Shown here one piece after another: positions 15,678-23,667 of a stretch of DNA of 28,772 bases (within the stretch, counting starts at the first letter, position 1; each line of letters starts with the position of its first letter). The notes below the pieces were generated by a model that saw nothing but the letters and a program-made list of their open reading frames with translations, was not told the origin of the DNA and did not search any database. This stretch comes from Thermocladium sp049965935 (lineage in GTDB: Archaea > Thermoproteota > Thermoprotei > Thermoproteales > Thermocladiaceae), in contig JBMFVP010000017.1 of NCBI GenBank assembly GCA_049965935.1, positions 1 to 28,772 on the forward strand. The letters run 5' to 3'. The position numbers were made by a program, and so were the translations under genes.

Positions 15678-17411
15678 ATGTCGGATAAGCTAAACGACTT
15701 ATTAGCAAGGAGGGGATTTTATTGGCAGAGCTTCGATGCATATAAGGGTATGGTTGAGGCCGGTGGGTTCTATGATTATGGCCCTCTTGGAGTTGGTTTA
15801 AAGAGAAATATAATGAATAAATGGTACAAGACATTCATTGTGCCTTATATGGATTTCACAATAGAGGTAGAGACTCCAATAATCATGCCTAAAATAGTCT
15901 TTGAGGCAAGTGGACATTTAGAGAATTTCACGGATTTTCTAGTTACTTGCAATAAATGTGGACGTAAGTATAGGGCTGATCATTTAGTGGAGGACGAGTT
16001 ACGTAAGAAGGGAATAAAGATAAAGACCGAAGGACTTGATGAGCAGCATCTCGATGAATTAATTTCACGATATGGGATAAGGTGCCCCAATTGCGGTGGT
16101 GATTTAGGTAATGTTCAACGCTTTAATTTATTGTTTCAAACGGTTATTGGCCCCTATAGCAATAATTTAGGTTTCATTAGGCCTGAAACGGCGCAGGGAA
16201 TGTTTATTGATTTCGCTAAGCTCTATGAATTATCAAATAGACGACTACCATTAGCGGTAGCTCAAATGGGTAAAGTCGGGAGAAATGAGATATCTCCACG
16301 GCAGGGACTAGTTAGATTACGGGAGTTCTCTCAAATGGAGATAGAGTTATTCTTTGATCCGCAATCATCATCTTGCCCTTACTTGGATGATGTGCGGGAC
16401 GTCAAGATACGCATATTGCCGGAGACCGATGTAGCGAATGGTCTCGACTCTCCTCGTGAGGTGAGCATAAAGGAGGCTGTTGAGAGGGGATACATAGTTA
16501 ATGAATGGATGGGATTCTATATGGGATTAGCCACAATATTTCTAAATGAGTTAGGGATTCCTCTCGATAAGCAATTATTCATTGCTAAATTACCGGAGGA
16601 GCGCGCTCATTACGCTAAGGCCGTTTTTGATCAAGTAGTTTTAACTGATAGATTCGGTTGGTTAGAGGTCAGCGGCCACGCTTATAGGACTGATTATGAT
16701 TTATCTCGGCACGCTAAGTATAGTGGCCAAGATCTAGGCGCATATAGAGATCTAGAGACGCCGCGCATTGAGAAGATTGTGAAATTATCCCCTAACCCGG
16801 TCAAGATAAAGGAGAGATTCGGGAATGATGCGGGAAGAATAATTAAGTATATACATGATAATGCAGAAAAAGTATTAAATGACATAGAGACTATTGGTAA
16901 ATCCATTTTCGGGGAATTCGAAATAACTAGGGAATTGGTATATATAAGCGAGCAGGAGAGGAAGATATTCAGGGAGAGATTCATACCTCACGTGATAGAG
17001 CCATCATTTGGAATAGATAGGTTATTATATGTAACATTAGAGAATGCCTATACTGAGAGGAACGGTAAGCCTCTGCTTAAGTTGCCCCCCGATATAGCCC
17101 CAATAAAGGTAGCTGTGCTTCCATTAATTAAGAAGGATCCATATCCAGCCATAGGTAAAAGGATCTGGTCCATGCTTGTATCCAATGGAATAGAGGCAGT
17201 CTACGATGATGGCGACACGATAGGCTCAAGATACGTTAAATACGATGAAGAGGGGGTTCCATTTGCAATAACCATAGATGATCAAACACCCAAGGATAAC
17301 ACAGTCACATTAAGGGAGAGAGATACCACAGCACAAGTGAGGATAGCCATTGACTCATTGGTGGGCGATGTCTTATCAAGGATAAATAGAACAAGAAAAG
17401 CTCCCCCCTAA
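15678..17411 (+). CDS. glyS: Glycyl-tRNA synthetase, archaeal/eukaryotic dimeric type
   Basis: Charges tRNA-Gly with glycine. The 577 residues show class II motif 1 region near GGFYDYGPLGVGLKRNI, motif 2 as GKVGRNEISPRQGLVRLREFSQMEIELFF, and motif 3 as EPSFGIDRLLYV. A zinc-type insertion has Cys91/Cys94 (CNKCG) and Cys136/Cys139 (CPNCG). RPETAQGMFIDF is the glycine-binding block. The C-terminal 120 residues are the anticodon-binding domain (IAPIKVAVLPLIKKDPYPAIGKRIW). Normal family length; start matches the predicted transcription start. Confidence 0.95.
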   Translation: MSDKLNDLLARRGFYWQSFDAYKGMVEAGGFYDYGPLGVGLKRNIMNKWYKTFIVPYMDFTIEVETPIIMPKIVFEASGHLENFTDFLVTCNKCGRKYRADHLVEDELRKKGIKIKTEGLDEQHLDELISRYGIRCPNCGGDLGNVQRFNLLFQTVIGPYSNNLGFIRPETAQGMFIDFAKLYELSNRRLPLAVAQMGKVGRNEISPRQGLVRLREFSQMEIELFFDPQSSSCPYLDDVRDVKIRILPETDVANGLDSPREVSIKEAVERGYIVNEWMGFYMGLATIFLNELGIPLDKQLFIAKLPEERAHYAKAVFDQVVLTDRFGWLEVSGHAYRTDYDLSRHAKYSGQDLGAYRDLETPRIEKIVKLSPNPVKIKERFGNDAGRIIKYIHDNAEKVLNDIETIGKSIFGEFEITRELVYISEQERKIFRERFIPHVIEPSFGIDRLLYVTLENAYTERNGKPLLKLPPDIAPIKVAVLPLIKKDPYPAIGKRIWSMLVSNGIEAVYDDGDTIGSRYVKYDEEGVPFAITIDDQTPKDNTVTLRERDTTAQVRIAIDSLVGDVLSRINRTRKAPP

Positions 17412-17507
17412 ATTTATTGGCTCCATCCGAAGGGCTAACTTCATCAGAGGCTTGACATTTTGGGATTCATCGATTAATAGTAAAGTTAATAGATAAATTG
17501 GCAATGC

Positions 17508-17513
17508 GGGAGG
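17508..17513 (+). promoter_or_regulatory. Shine-Dalgarno sequence of trmI
   Basis: GGGAGG lies 10 nt before the ATG at 17524. A short ATG frame at 17504 just upstream stops at once, so 17524 is the likely start. TATA-like A/T blocks (about 17472-17499) precede it. Confidence 0.4.
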
Positions 17514-17523
17514 AGAGGCATTA

Positions 17524-18303
17524 ATGGGCGAGGAACAGAGCGATATTATAATGGAGGGAAACTATGTTCTTCTATTCTTTAGTGATACAATTAATTATGT
17601 GGTTAAGGCGCGCCGAGACTCTATATTCAATACAATAAGGGGACGCATTAGGGGTGATCAAATAGTTGGGGCGCATTATGGTGATAAGGTCTCGACTAAC
17701 TTGGGCTACGTATTCACCTTAAGTCGGCCAGATATAGTTGACATATTAATGAAACAGCGCCGAGCAACCCAACCCATATACCCTAAGGATGCCGCCATAA
17801 TAATAACATACTGCAATATAATTCCCGGGTCCAAGGTATTGGAAGCCGGCATGGGGAGCGCTTATCTGACCAGCATGCTTGCTATGCATGTGATGCCGAC
17901 CGGCAAAGTAGTCACTTATGAACGAAATGCGAATTATATACGGATAGCCGAGAAAACATTAAGGGAAATGGGTGTGCATCAATACGTGGAGGTACGGAAT
18001 CAAGACTTAGCTGACGCTAAATTAAGTGAGCTTTATGATGCTGCAATACTAGATGTGGCTGAGCCATGGTCTTTATTGGATGTAGTGGTAAACTCATTAA
18101 AGCATGGCTCCAATGTAGCCGCATATGTTCCCACGATAGGACAGGTCGAGAAAACCATTAATAAAATGGTGGAGTTGGGATTAATAAGAATTCAATTATT
18201 CGAATCCATATTGAGGCCCTGGAAGACAGTTCCCCGAGAGGTTAGGCCTCAAATGTGGATGCTGGGGCATACGGGTTTTATAATAATAGGCAAAAAACCT
18301 TGA
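17524..18303 (+). CDS. trmI: tRNA (adenine-N1)-methyltransferase TrmI
   Basis: Methylates adenine 57/58 in the T loop of tRNA, a stabilising change in thermophiles. The N-terminal 70 residues are the beta-barrel of the TrmI family; GAHYGDKVSTNLGYVFTLSRPDIVDILMKQRRATQPIYPKDAA is the typical linker with IYPKDAA. The SAM site is SKVLEAGMGSAYLTSMLA with acidic YERN after it, and the catalytic-site block is ILDVAEPW. The C-terminal end RPWKTVPREVRPQMWMLGHTGF is a TrmI hallmark. It follows glyS by 112 bp and converges with the GlmU-like gene, touching it end to end. It fits the tRNA-rich setting of the window. Confidence 0.9.
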   Translation: MGEEQSDIIMEGNYVLLFFSDTINYVVKARRDSIFNTIRGRIRGDQIVGAHYGDKVSTNLGYVFTLSRPDIVDILMKQRRATQPIYPKDAAIIITYCNIIPGSKVLEAGMGSAYLTSMLAMHVMPTGKVVTYERNANYIRIAEKTLREMGVHQYVEVRNQDLADAKLSELYDAAILDVAEPWSLLDVVVNSLKHGSNVAAYVPTIGQVEKTINKMVELGLIRIQLFESILRPWKTVPREVRPQMWMLGHTGFIIIGKKP

Positions 18304-19425
18304 TTATACCCGTGAGAGCGGCGGAATTATACTGTTTGGTTCCAGTATGGATCCAGGCGATATTACTGAATTAGCTCCTATACGTACATTGTTCCCAATT
18401 ATCATGCCTAACTTTCTTCTCCCAATATTACTCACCTCTTCATGATGCATTGTTAGCGTCACCACCCCCGGCTCCACTACGCTGCGTTCCCCAATTATTG
18501 ATGATCCAATGAAGGATCCTCTTCCAATTGTCGCATATGGCTGTATCAATGATTCGGTTATCTCCACGCCAGCTCCGATTATGCTGCCTTCCTCAATCGA
18601 TGCATAGTTACGTACTAATGTGTTTGTCCCAATATATGCCTTTCTACCAATATATGCGGGTCCCCTTATTGTGGCATTATGATCTATCTCGGCCTCATCA
18701 TCTATTATGACTACTCCCTCTATCGATGCTTTACTTGAAATGGAGGCTCTAGCGCTAATTCTACTTTGGCTTAACGAGCTAAGCTCATTTCTAATCACAG
18801 CTAAGAGATCCCAGGGATGCTTCACATCAATCCACCAACCGCTCCATAATGCCGCCCCTCCTCCTGACTTGCTTAGTAAATCTATGAAGTCGCTGCTTAA
18901 TATCTGGGCTAAGTGCTCGCCCTCTATTGCTAGGGCTCCAGCAAGCACGTAGCCGGGTTGATGTTCCCTGCTTCTAATAGCGGTACCTATTCCCTGCCCC
19001 TCGGTTAGGTTTATCTTAATATATCCAGCCGCATCCTCTATTGGCACCACGAGCGCAGTTAATGAATTACCGTTCCCAATATGAGTATCTAACAGTAATC
19101 TATAGGCGTCCATGGGCATCACTACATCCCCATAAGCTATTATCAGCGTAGTACCCTTCAAAGAGTATTGAGCTACCTCTCGTAAAGCATCCGTCTCATC
19201 GTCTCCATACTTAACATAATCTATCTCGGCCTCATCTATGATTTGCTGATTGGAGGCTATTGTTATTCGCCGGATTCCTAGGTTTCTTATGGCATCAATG
19301 GGGTACCTTATCAATGGCTTGCCCAATATATTGATCAAGTACTTGGATTCACCGTTGCCCATTAATGGATGCATATCAACGCCGCGGCCTCCTCCTAGTA
19401 TTACAGCCCATATGCTTCTCTGCAT
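18304..19425 (-). CDS. GlmU-like bifunctional sugar-1-phosphate nucleotidylyltransferase/acyltransferase, divergent N domain
   Basis: Probably acts on glucosamine-1-phosphate in UDP-GlcNAc synthesis. Residues 1-215 form a nucleotidyltransferase-like domain; residues 225-373 form a left-handed beta-helix of hexapeptide repeats (about ISARASISSKASIEGVVIIDD to NNVRIGANSVISPGSIL), the acetyl-CoA-dependent transferase part, as in Sulfolobus ST0452-type enzymes. The N-terminal loop is GGGRGVDMHP, so the Arg normally found in GxGxR is Asp17, while Lys28 of the ESKYL block is kept. The usual GTADA-type loop reads DETDA. The nucleotidyltransferase activity may therefore be altered or lost. One base separates its ATG from the glmS stop, so the two are one operon. 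Confidence 0.8.
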   Translation of the reverse strand: MQRSIWAVILGGGRGVDMHPLMGNGESKYLINILGKPLIRYPIDAIRNLGIRRITIASNQQIIDEAEIDYVKYGDDETDALREVAQYSLKGTTLIIAYGDVVMPMDAYRLLLDTHIGNGNSLTALVVPIEDAAGYIKINLTEGQGIGTAIRSREHQPGYVLAGALAIEGEHLAQILSSDFIDLLSKSGGGAALWSGWWIDVKHPWDLLAVIRNELSSLSQSRISARASISSKASIEGVVIIDDEAEIDHNATIRGPAYIGRKAYIGTNTLVRNYASIEEGSIIGAGVEITESLIQPYATIGRGSFIGSSIIGERSVVEPGVVTLTMHHEEVSNIGRRKLGMIIGNNVRIGANSVISPGSILEPNSIIPPLSRV

Positions 19426-19426
19426 T

Positions 19427-21259
19427 TTACTCCACCGTCACCGTCTTAGCCAAGTTCCTGGGCTTATCTGGATCAAGTCCCTTGGACACAGCGGTATAAT
19501 AAGCAAGGAGTTGCATTGGGATTGCGTAAACCATGGTTGCGGCCACAGGTTTCTCTATGCTTATCGGGATGGTCACATCGAGCAATTTTTCCATTCTATT
19601 GCTTAATGATTTCGGAACGATTCCTATGGTATATGCATCTCTTGCTCTCATCTCCATTATATTACTCTCCATAGCTTCATTATACTCATCATTGAATATT
19701 GTGAAGATCACTGGAAACGACTTCTCAACCAATGCTATAGGGCCATGCTTGCTCTCGCCCGCAGGATAGGCCTCTGCATGTATATAGGCTACTTCCTTCA
19801 TCTTGAGTGCCCCCTCCATGGAGATAGGCAGCCCAAGTCCTCTTCCTAAGTAGTACATGCTGCTTGCCTTAGATACATCAATGGCTAATCGCTTTATTCG
19901 TGCCTCATAATTGGTTAGGGTTAATTGAGCCAAATCAGGTACTTGCTCTAATTGATTAATTGCATCATCTAGCTCGCTTAATTGAATTAAGCCCCGCGCC
20001 GCCGCCGTGTTCATTGCCAGCATGGTTAACACCATTAATTGAGAAGTAAACGTCTTAGTGGCAGCAACCCCTATCTCTGGTCCTGTTCTAGTATATATGG
20101 CCGCATGGCTCTCCCTAGGTATTGCACTATCCATTACATTGGAGATAGCTATTATCTTGACCCCAGCCTCCTTTAACGCACGAAGGGCTAGAAGCGCATC
20201 TATGGTTTCTCCAGATTGAGATATAACTATTGCAGTATCGCCCTCGCCAGCAAGTTTAGCATACTTGCGGTACTCGGATGATGTGAATGAATGGACATCC
20301 ATACCGGCGATTGTGGTAAGTAGGTAGTCACCCACTAAACCTGCATGTAAGGAAGTGCCACTGGCGGTTATAAATATGCGGCGTGAATCAGCTAATTCCT
20401 TACCTATCTTACTCATGACTTCCTTCTCTATCCCAGCCAATGTGTTTCTAAGCGCTATTGGCTGTTCATGTATCTCCTTTAACATGAAGTGCGGATATCC
20501 CTCCTTACTTGCCATTTCGGGGCTCCAAGTCACGTGGCGAATTCTCTCCTCAATATTAATGGGGACTCCATCTCTCTCAACATGTACAGCGATTGGAGTC
20601 ACGAATCCATATTCCCCATCATTTACTATTACCACAGTATTAGTGTATTCAAGGAATGCAGGTATATCGCTGGCAATGAAGTTGGCTCCAGAGCCAAGCC
20701 CTATAACCAGAGGAGATATATTTCTCACGAAGAATAATTTATCTGGTTCATCCCTTATTATGGCAACCAATGCATATGCTCCCTTTAAGCTGGCAACAGC
20801 ATTCTTGAATGCCTCGAATGCATTTATTCCGCTTCTTAAGTTCTCCTCTATTAAGTGGGCAATTACCTCAGTATCCGTCTCGCTTCTAAATACATGGCCT
20901 CGTCGCTCTAGTTCTGCCTTAAGTTCATGATAATTCGAAATAATCCCGTTATGCACAACCGCCACTCGTCCCTCGCAATCGACATGTGGATGCGCATTCT
21001 CGTCGCTGGGTTTTCCATGTGTGGCCCAACGGGTATGGCCTATTCCAATTAATCCATCTAGCTCGCTAAATTTAATTCTTGAATCTACCTCCCCTATTTT
21101 CCCCCGTCCTTTCCTTATAATCAATGTTTTGCCGCTAACAACAGCAACGCCCACAGAATCATAACCTCTGTACTCCAGTCTCGTTAAACTTTTTTTCAAT
21201 AATCTACCAAGTGGCTCTCCAAGGCCATTAAAGGAGCAAACACCTATTATGCCGCACAC
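19427..21259 (-). CDS. glmS: Glutamine--fructose-6-phosphate aminotransferase (isomerizing)
   Basis: Makes glucosamine-6-phosphate, the first step to UDP-GlcNAc used for glycoproteins and glycolipids. The N-terminal glutaminase begins CGIIGV with the nucleophile Cys2, followed by TRLEYRGYDSVGV, GHTRWATHGKPSDENAHPH and SETDTEVIAHLIE. Two SIS sugar-isomerase domains follow (ITASGTSLHAGLVGDYLL, VISQSGETIDALLALRALKEAG; LGRGLGLPISMEGALKMKEVAYIHAEAYPAGESKHGP). The C-terminal DKPRNLAKTVTVE is standard. The start is GTG at 21259: Cys must be residue 2, and the upstream ATG at 21263 is out of frame. The TATA block sits 25 bp upstream, so translation starts at the mRNA 5' end. Confidence 0.96.
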   Translation of the reverse strand: MCGIIGVCSFNGLGEPLGRLLKKSLTRLEYRGYDSVGVAVVSGKTLIIRKGRGKIGEVDSRIKFSELDGLIGIGHTRWATHGKPSDENAHPHVDCEGRVAVVHNGIISNYHELKAELERRGHVFRSETDTEVIAHLIEENLRSGINAFEAFKNAVASLKGAYALVAIIRDEPDKLFFVRNISPLVIGLGSGANFIASDIPAFLEYTNTVVIVNDGEYGFVTPIAVHVERDGVPINIEERIRHVTWSPEMASKEGYPHFMLKEIHEQPIALRNTLAGIEKEVMSKIGKELADSRRIFITASGTSLHAGLVGDYLLTTIAGMDVHSFTSSEYRKYAKLAGEGDTAIVISQSGETIDALLALRALKEAGVKIIAISNVMDSAIPRESHAAIYTRTGPEIGVAATKTFTSQLMVLTMLAMNTAAARGLIQLSELDDAINQLEQVPDLAQLTLTNYEARIKRLAIDVSKASSMYYLGRGLGLPISMEGALKMKEVAYIHAEAYPAGESKHGPIALVEKSFPVIFTIFNDEYNEAMESNIMEMRARDAYTIGIVPKSLSNRMEKLLDVTIPISIEKPVAATMVYAIPMQLLAYYTAVSKGLDPDKPRNLAKTVTVE

Positions 21260-21275
21260 GCATTCTTTTAAAGAC

Positions 21276-21290
21276 CTAATTTAATAAACG
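21276..21290 (-). promoter_or_regulatory. TATA box of glmS operon
   Basis: Minus strand CGTTTATTAAATTAG is centred about 25 bp before the GTG at 21259; fits a leaderless glmS-glmU-like transcript. Confidence 0.5.
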
Positions 21291-21470
21291 TTGCGTGATG
21301 AGGGATCAACAACCTGATCAATGAGGAGACTCACATGGTCTGAAATTATGGAAATACCCCTTCTGGCATTATTAACATTGATTTGGCACTCAATGACTTA
21401 AGCAGTGAATTGAGATAGCTCTTTGGATTCGATTAATGCCTAATAATTGGTATTATAGGAATTGAAATAA

Positions 21471-22895
21471 TCACTCATTGCATCCTTTGGAAAGGTTTCT
21501 TATCTCTTGTTTTCTATGGAGGATCAGCAAGGCTATCGTTGAAATAGAAACAATGCCCACCATCATGTATGATATGTCTATTCCTCTCTCAAATAATAAT
21601 TTATCGCGATACCCCAATGACGTAGTTAAGCCGAGGAATACATTACCTATCAGCTGCATTGGCTCCACGGTGGCCAGCACAGCAAATACTATCGCTGTCC
21701 CCACGGCTGATCCTAGGTTCAACATGAGGGTTCTCAGCCCAGCCGCAATGCCTCTTTGCATGGGCTCCACGGAGAGCATTATTGAAGTATTATTAGGCGT
21801 ATAGAATAGCCCCATCCCCGTCCCTCCCATTATCATTGCGATAATCATTAAGGTAAGTGGGAGGGGGGACATGGCAAGGATAAAGGCTGCTACGCCTATT
21901 AACGTTGATCCAATCGATTGAATAGCATCGCTATTAACATATTTGATTAGCTTAGGCGAGTAAAAGCTTGAGAGACCCATGGCTGCGGCATAGGGAGTCA
22001 TTAGTAGACCAGCCTCTAGAGGAGTATAGCCGGCGGGGCCCTGTAGATAAAGTACCAATAAAAGAATTAATGAGTATCTAATTATGGAGTTTAATAACGT
22101 TGATGTTATTGCCAGCGAGAACTTCCTATTGCTGAAGATACTGGGATTAATCATTGGTTCCGCGACTCTCCTCTCTATTAATACCAGCCCAATCAATAAG
22201 ATTACGACAGAAATAGGCATAGGCACATTCTTTCCAGCCCATCCAACTATTGGCCCAAGGGTTAGATAAGCTATGAGAATGACCATTAATGTGGAGAAAA
22301 TGATTGAGCCAGCCCAATCCAATTTTATGCTGCGTCCATTAATTGAATCATTGGGTAAGCTCCTCACCGATATAAAGTAACCCAGTATCGCTATCGGCGC
22401 ATTAAACAGGAAAACAAGCCTCCAGGTTAATTGGGTTAATACTCCCCCCAATATTGGCCCGATTGCTGTACCTAGGCCCACCACAGCGGCGTTTATTCCC
22501 ATTGCTCGTTGAAGTTCAATCCCCTTGAAATTATCGGTTATTATAGCTAAACTATTCGAGAAAAGACAGGCAGCGCCAATTCCTTGAAGTATTCTAGCCA
22601 CTAATATTAATAATGAATTAGGGCTTATTCCAGCCAATAAGGAACCAACGAAGAAAATCAAATAACCAATGCTGTATATGCTTTTTCTTCCCTTTATATC
22701 AGAGTACTTACCCAATACTGGGGAGAGAACTGCTAGGGCTATTGAGTATGCAGTTAATATCCATATAACCAAGAAAAAGCTCATCTTTAAATCAATCATC
22801 ATTGATGGAAGCGCTATAAGGAGCGATGTTGAATTTAGGACCGATAAGAAAGAGCCTAAACTAGTAATAATCAAGACAGTATTGCCTCTATTCAT
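21471..22895 (-). CDS. MFS multidrug exporter, 14-helix DHA2/EmrB type
   Basis: Proton-driven efflux carrier of 474 residues with about fourteen hydrophobic helices. Motif A is visible as LGKYSDIKGRKSIYSIGY and motif C-like GIGAACLFSNSLAII...RAMGINAAVVGLGTAIGPILGGVLTQLTWRLVFLFNAPIAI, which matches EmrB/QacA-type transporters. The ATG at 22895 overlaps the end of a 27-codon upstream ORF by ATGA, so translation may be coupled. Export substrate unknown. Its promoter is probably the A/T-rich block at 22991-23008. Confidence 0.85.
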   Translation of the reverse strand: MNRGNTVLIITSLGSFLSVLNSTSLLIALPSMMIDLKMSFFLVIWILTAYSIALAVLSPVLGKYSDIKGRKSIYSIGYLIFFVGSLLAGISPNSLLILVARILQGIGAACLFSNSLAIITDNFKGIELQRAMGINAAVVGLGTAIGPILGGVLTQLTWRLVFLFNAPIAILGYFISVRSLPNDSINGRSIKLDWAGSIIFSTLMVILIAYLTLGPIVGWAGKNVPMPISVVILLIGLVLIERRVAEPMINPSIFSNRKFSLAITSTLLNSIIRYSLILLLVLYLQGPAGYTPLEAGLLMTPYAAAMGLSSFYSPKLIKYVNSDAIQSIGSTLIGVAAFILAMSPLPLTLMIIAMIMGGTGMGLFYTPNNTSIMLSVEPMQRGIAAGLRTLMLNLGSAVGTAIVFAVLATVEPMQLIGNVFLGLTTSLGYRDKLLFERGIDISYMMVGIVSISTIALLILHRKQEIRNLSKGCNE

Positions 22896-22975
22896 ATTAA
22901 TGACACCGATTGTGCATCGTTGCGGCGATAATCAACGAAATAAGTTGCCTCCTTGATTATTGGAGGAAGTGACAT
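22892..22975 (-). CDS. Possible 27-codon leader ORF coupled to the MFS exporter
   Basis: An ATG at 22975 opens a frame of 27 codons (starts MSLPPIIKEATYF, ends NDAQSVSLI) whose TGA overlaps the exporter ATG as ATGA. The ATG lies about 24 bp after the centre of the TATA-like block TTTTTATAAATATATG (22991-23006), just where a leaderless transcript would begin. Without this ORF the exporter mRNA would have an 80-nt leader. It could be a leader peptide controlling exporter translation or a chance frame; codon count is too small to judge. Confidence 0.35.
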   Translation of the reverse strand: MSLPPIIKEATYFVDYRRNDAQSVSLI

Positions 22976-22990
22976 GGATTTCTCATTTGA

Positions 22991-23008
22991 CATATATTTA
23001 TAAAAATT
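22991..23008. promoter_or_regulatory. A/T-rich near-symmetric core promoter, possibly bidirectional
   Basis: CATATATTTATAAAAATT can be read as a TATA box in both directions: to the left it fits the leader ORF/MFS exporter at 22975, to the right a transcript starting near 23025-23030 into the hairpin element. Confidence 0.4.
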
Positions 23009-23027
23009 TCTTTCCCGAAAACTAGCA

Positions 23028-23091
23028 AGAAGTTTAACCTCTTGGGAGGTTAGGGGCGGAAGTCCCCTTACGTAAGGGCGGGGTAGCTCAC
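23028..23091 (+). repeat. IS200/IS605 right-end / omega-RNA-like hairpin element (copy D)
   Basis: Three stems in a row: AACCTC-TTGG-GAGGTT (23036-23051), GGGG/CCCC (23053-23056 with 23064-23067), and the 14-bp perfect palindrome CCCTTACGTAAGGG (23065-23078), followed by GCGGGGTAGCTCAC. The arrangement CGGAAG-CCCC-hairpin-GGGG-TAGCTCAC is like the 3' end of archaeal tnpB/omega-RNA units. The terminal TCAC supplies, on the other strand, the stop codon of the CBS gene. No transposase frame is present. It could also simply be the terminator of the CBS gene. Confidence 0.42.
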
Positions 23092-23507
23092 GGCGAGAAA
23101 CTAGCTATTAATGTAGTTATCTTATCCACATACTCCCTGAATATCCTTAGTATATCCCTGGATGTTATGACTCCCACCAATTCGCCATTATCTATAACGG
23201 GCAGCCTCCTTATTCCTTTCTGTGCCATTAATGTAGCAACTTGATCTGTGGGGGTGTTTGGGTCAATATATGTAAGTGGCTTAGTCATTATATCCCGCAA
23301 TAATATTTTGCTGGGGTCAATACCCTTAGCCACTATTTTACTCACATAATCCCACTCTGTCACTATTCCAGCAGGCTTCCCATCTTCTCTAATTATTAGG
23401 AAACCCACGTGATCCTCCGCCATTATTTTAGCCCCCTCGAGGGCCGTTAAGCCCCCATCAACCTGTTTAGTGTACCTCTTCATTATGTCCTTGGCATAGA
23501 GAACCAT
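23088..23507 (-). CDS. CBS-domain pair protein
   Basis: A stand-alone CBS module of 139 residues, likely a nucleotide-binding regulatory protein. The two repeats are VDGGLTALEGAKIMAEDHVGFLIIREDGKPAGIVTEWDYVSKIV and IDPNTPTDQVATLMAQKGIRRLPVIDNGELVGVITSRDILRIF. No other domain or membrane segment. The ATG at 23507 sits about 26 bp after a TATA-like AAAATATTAATAAC, so leaderless. The last residues (ITTLIASFSP) and the stop codon abut the IS605-like hairpin, so the C terminus may have been reset by an insertion. Confidence 0.85.
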   Translation of the reverse strand: MVLYAKDIMKRYTKQVDGGLTALEGAKIMAEDHVGFLIIREDGKPAGIVTEWDYVSKIVAKGIDPSKILLRDIMTKPLTYIDPNTPTDQVATLMAQKGIRRLPVIDNGELVGVITSRDILRIFREYVDKITTLIASFSP

Positions 23508-23524
23508 ATGATCTCAAATGCTCC

Positions 23525-23541
23525 GGACGTTATTAATATTT
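23525..23541 (-). promoter_or_regulatory. TATA box of the CBS gene
   Basis: Minus-strand AAAAATATTAATAACG is centred about 26 bp before the ATG at 23507. Confidence 0.45.
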
Positions 23542-23580
23542 TTCCCAAAAATAAAAACCTATAAACAAAATAAGTGGGAC

Positions 23581-23667
23581 TGGTGGGGCCGCCGGGATTT
23601 GAACCTTCCCCGGGCAACGTGGCCCGACCGGGACCTCACGGGATCGGGTGGGCAGCTAACTCCGTAT
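23581..23667 (-). tRNA. 3' part of a tRNA with T-stem intron; candidate 3' half of a split tRNA
   Basis: The 3' end is a full tRNA end: T loop TTCAAAT (23597-23603), CCCGG (23592-23596), acceptor strand CGGCCCC (23585-23591), discriminator A and an encoded CCA (23581-23583). As written, the T stem cannot close. Removing 23 nt (23605-23627) joins CCGG to G and gives CCGGG-TTCAAAT-CCCGG exactly. That insert has a bulge-helix-bulge form: central helix TCCC/GGGA, bulges GGT and AGG, inner hairpin CGGGC-CACGTT-GCCCG. So there is an intron at 52/53. Upstream are variable loop AGGTC and a possible anticodon 3' strand CCGTG, then GC-rich GGAGTTAGCTGCC. A TATA block (23687-23697) puts the transcript start at about 23666. 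No GGGGCCG 5' strand occurs within 300 nt upstream. The acceptor matches the tRNA-Pro at 27716; anticodon unresolved. Confidence 0.7.
23605..23627 (-). other. 23-nt bulge-helix-bulge tRNA intron at position 52/53
   Basis: See the tRNA fragment: excision between the second and third bases of both 3-nt bulges restores a perfect five-pair T stem. The outer helix is weak (two G-T pairs), as in the relaxed motifs of T-arm introns in Thermoproteales. Confidence 0.65.

Noticed and set aside
21260..21470. Short plus-strand frame of 26 codons beginning near 21321
   Set aside because: No promoter at the right distance, no Shine-Dalgarno sequence and no sequence pattern; treated as spacer containing the glmS promoter.
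23028..23100. 5' half of a split tRNA (GGGCGGGGTAGCTCA resembles a tRNA 5' end)
   Set aside because: The implied D loop is only about five bases and no anticodon stem follows; the stretch runs straight into the CBS coding sequence.
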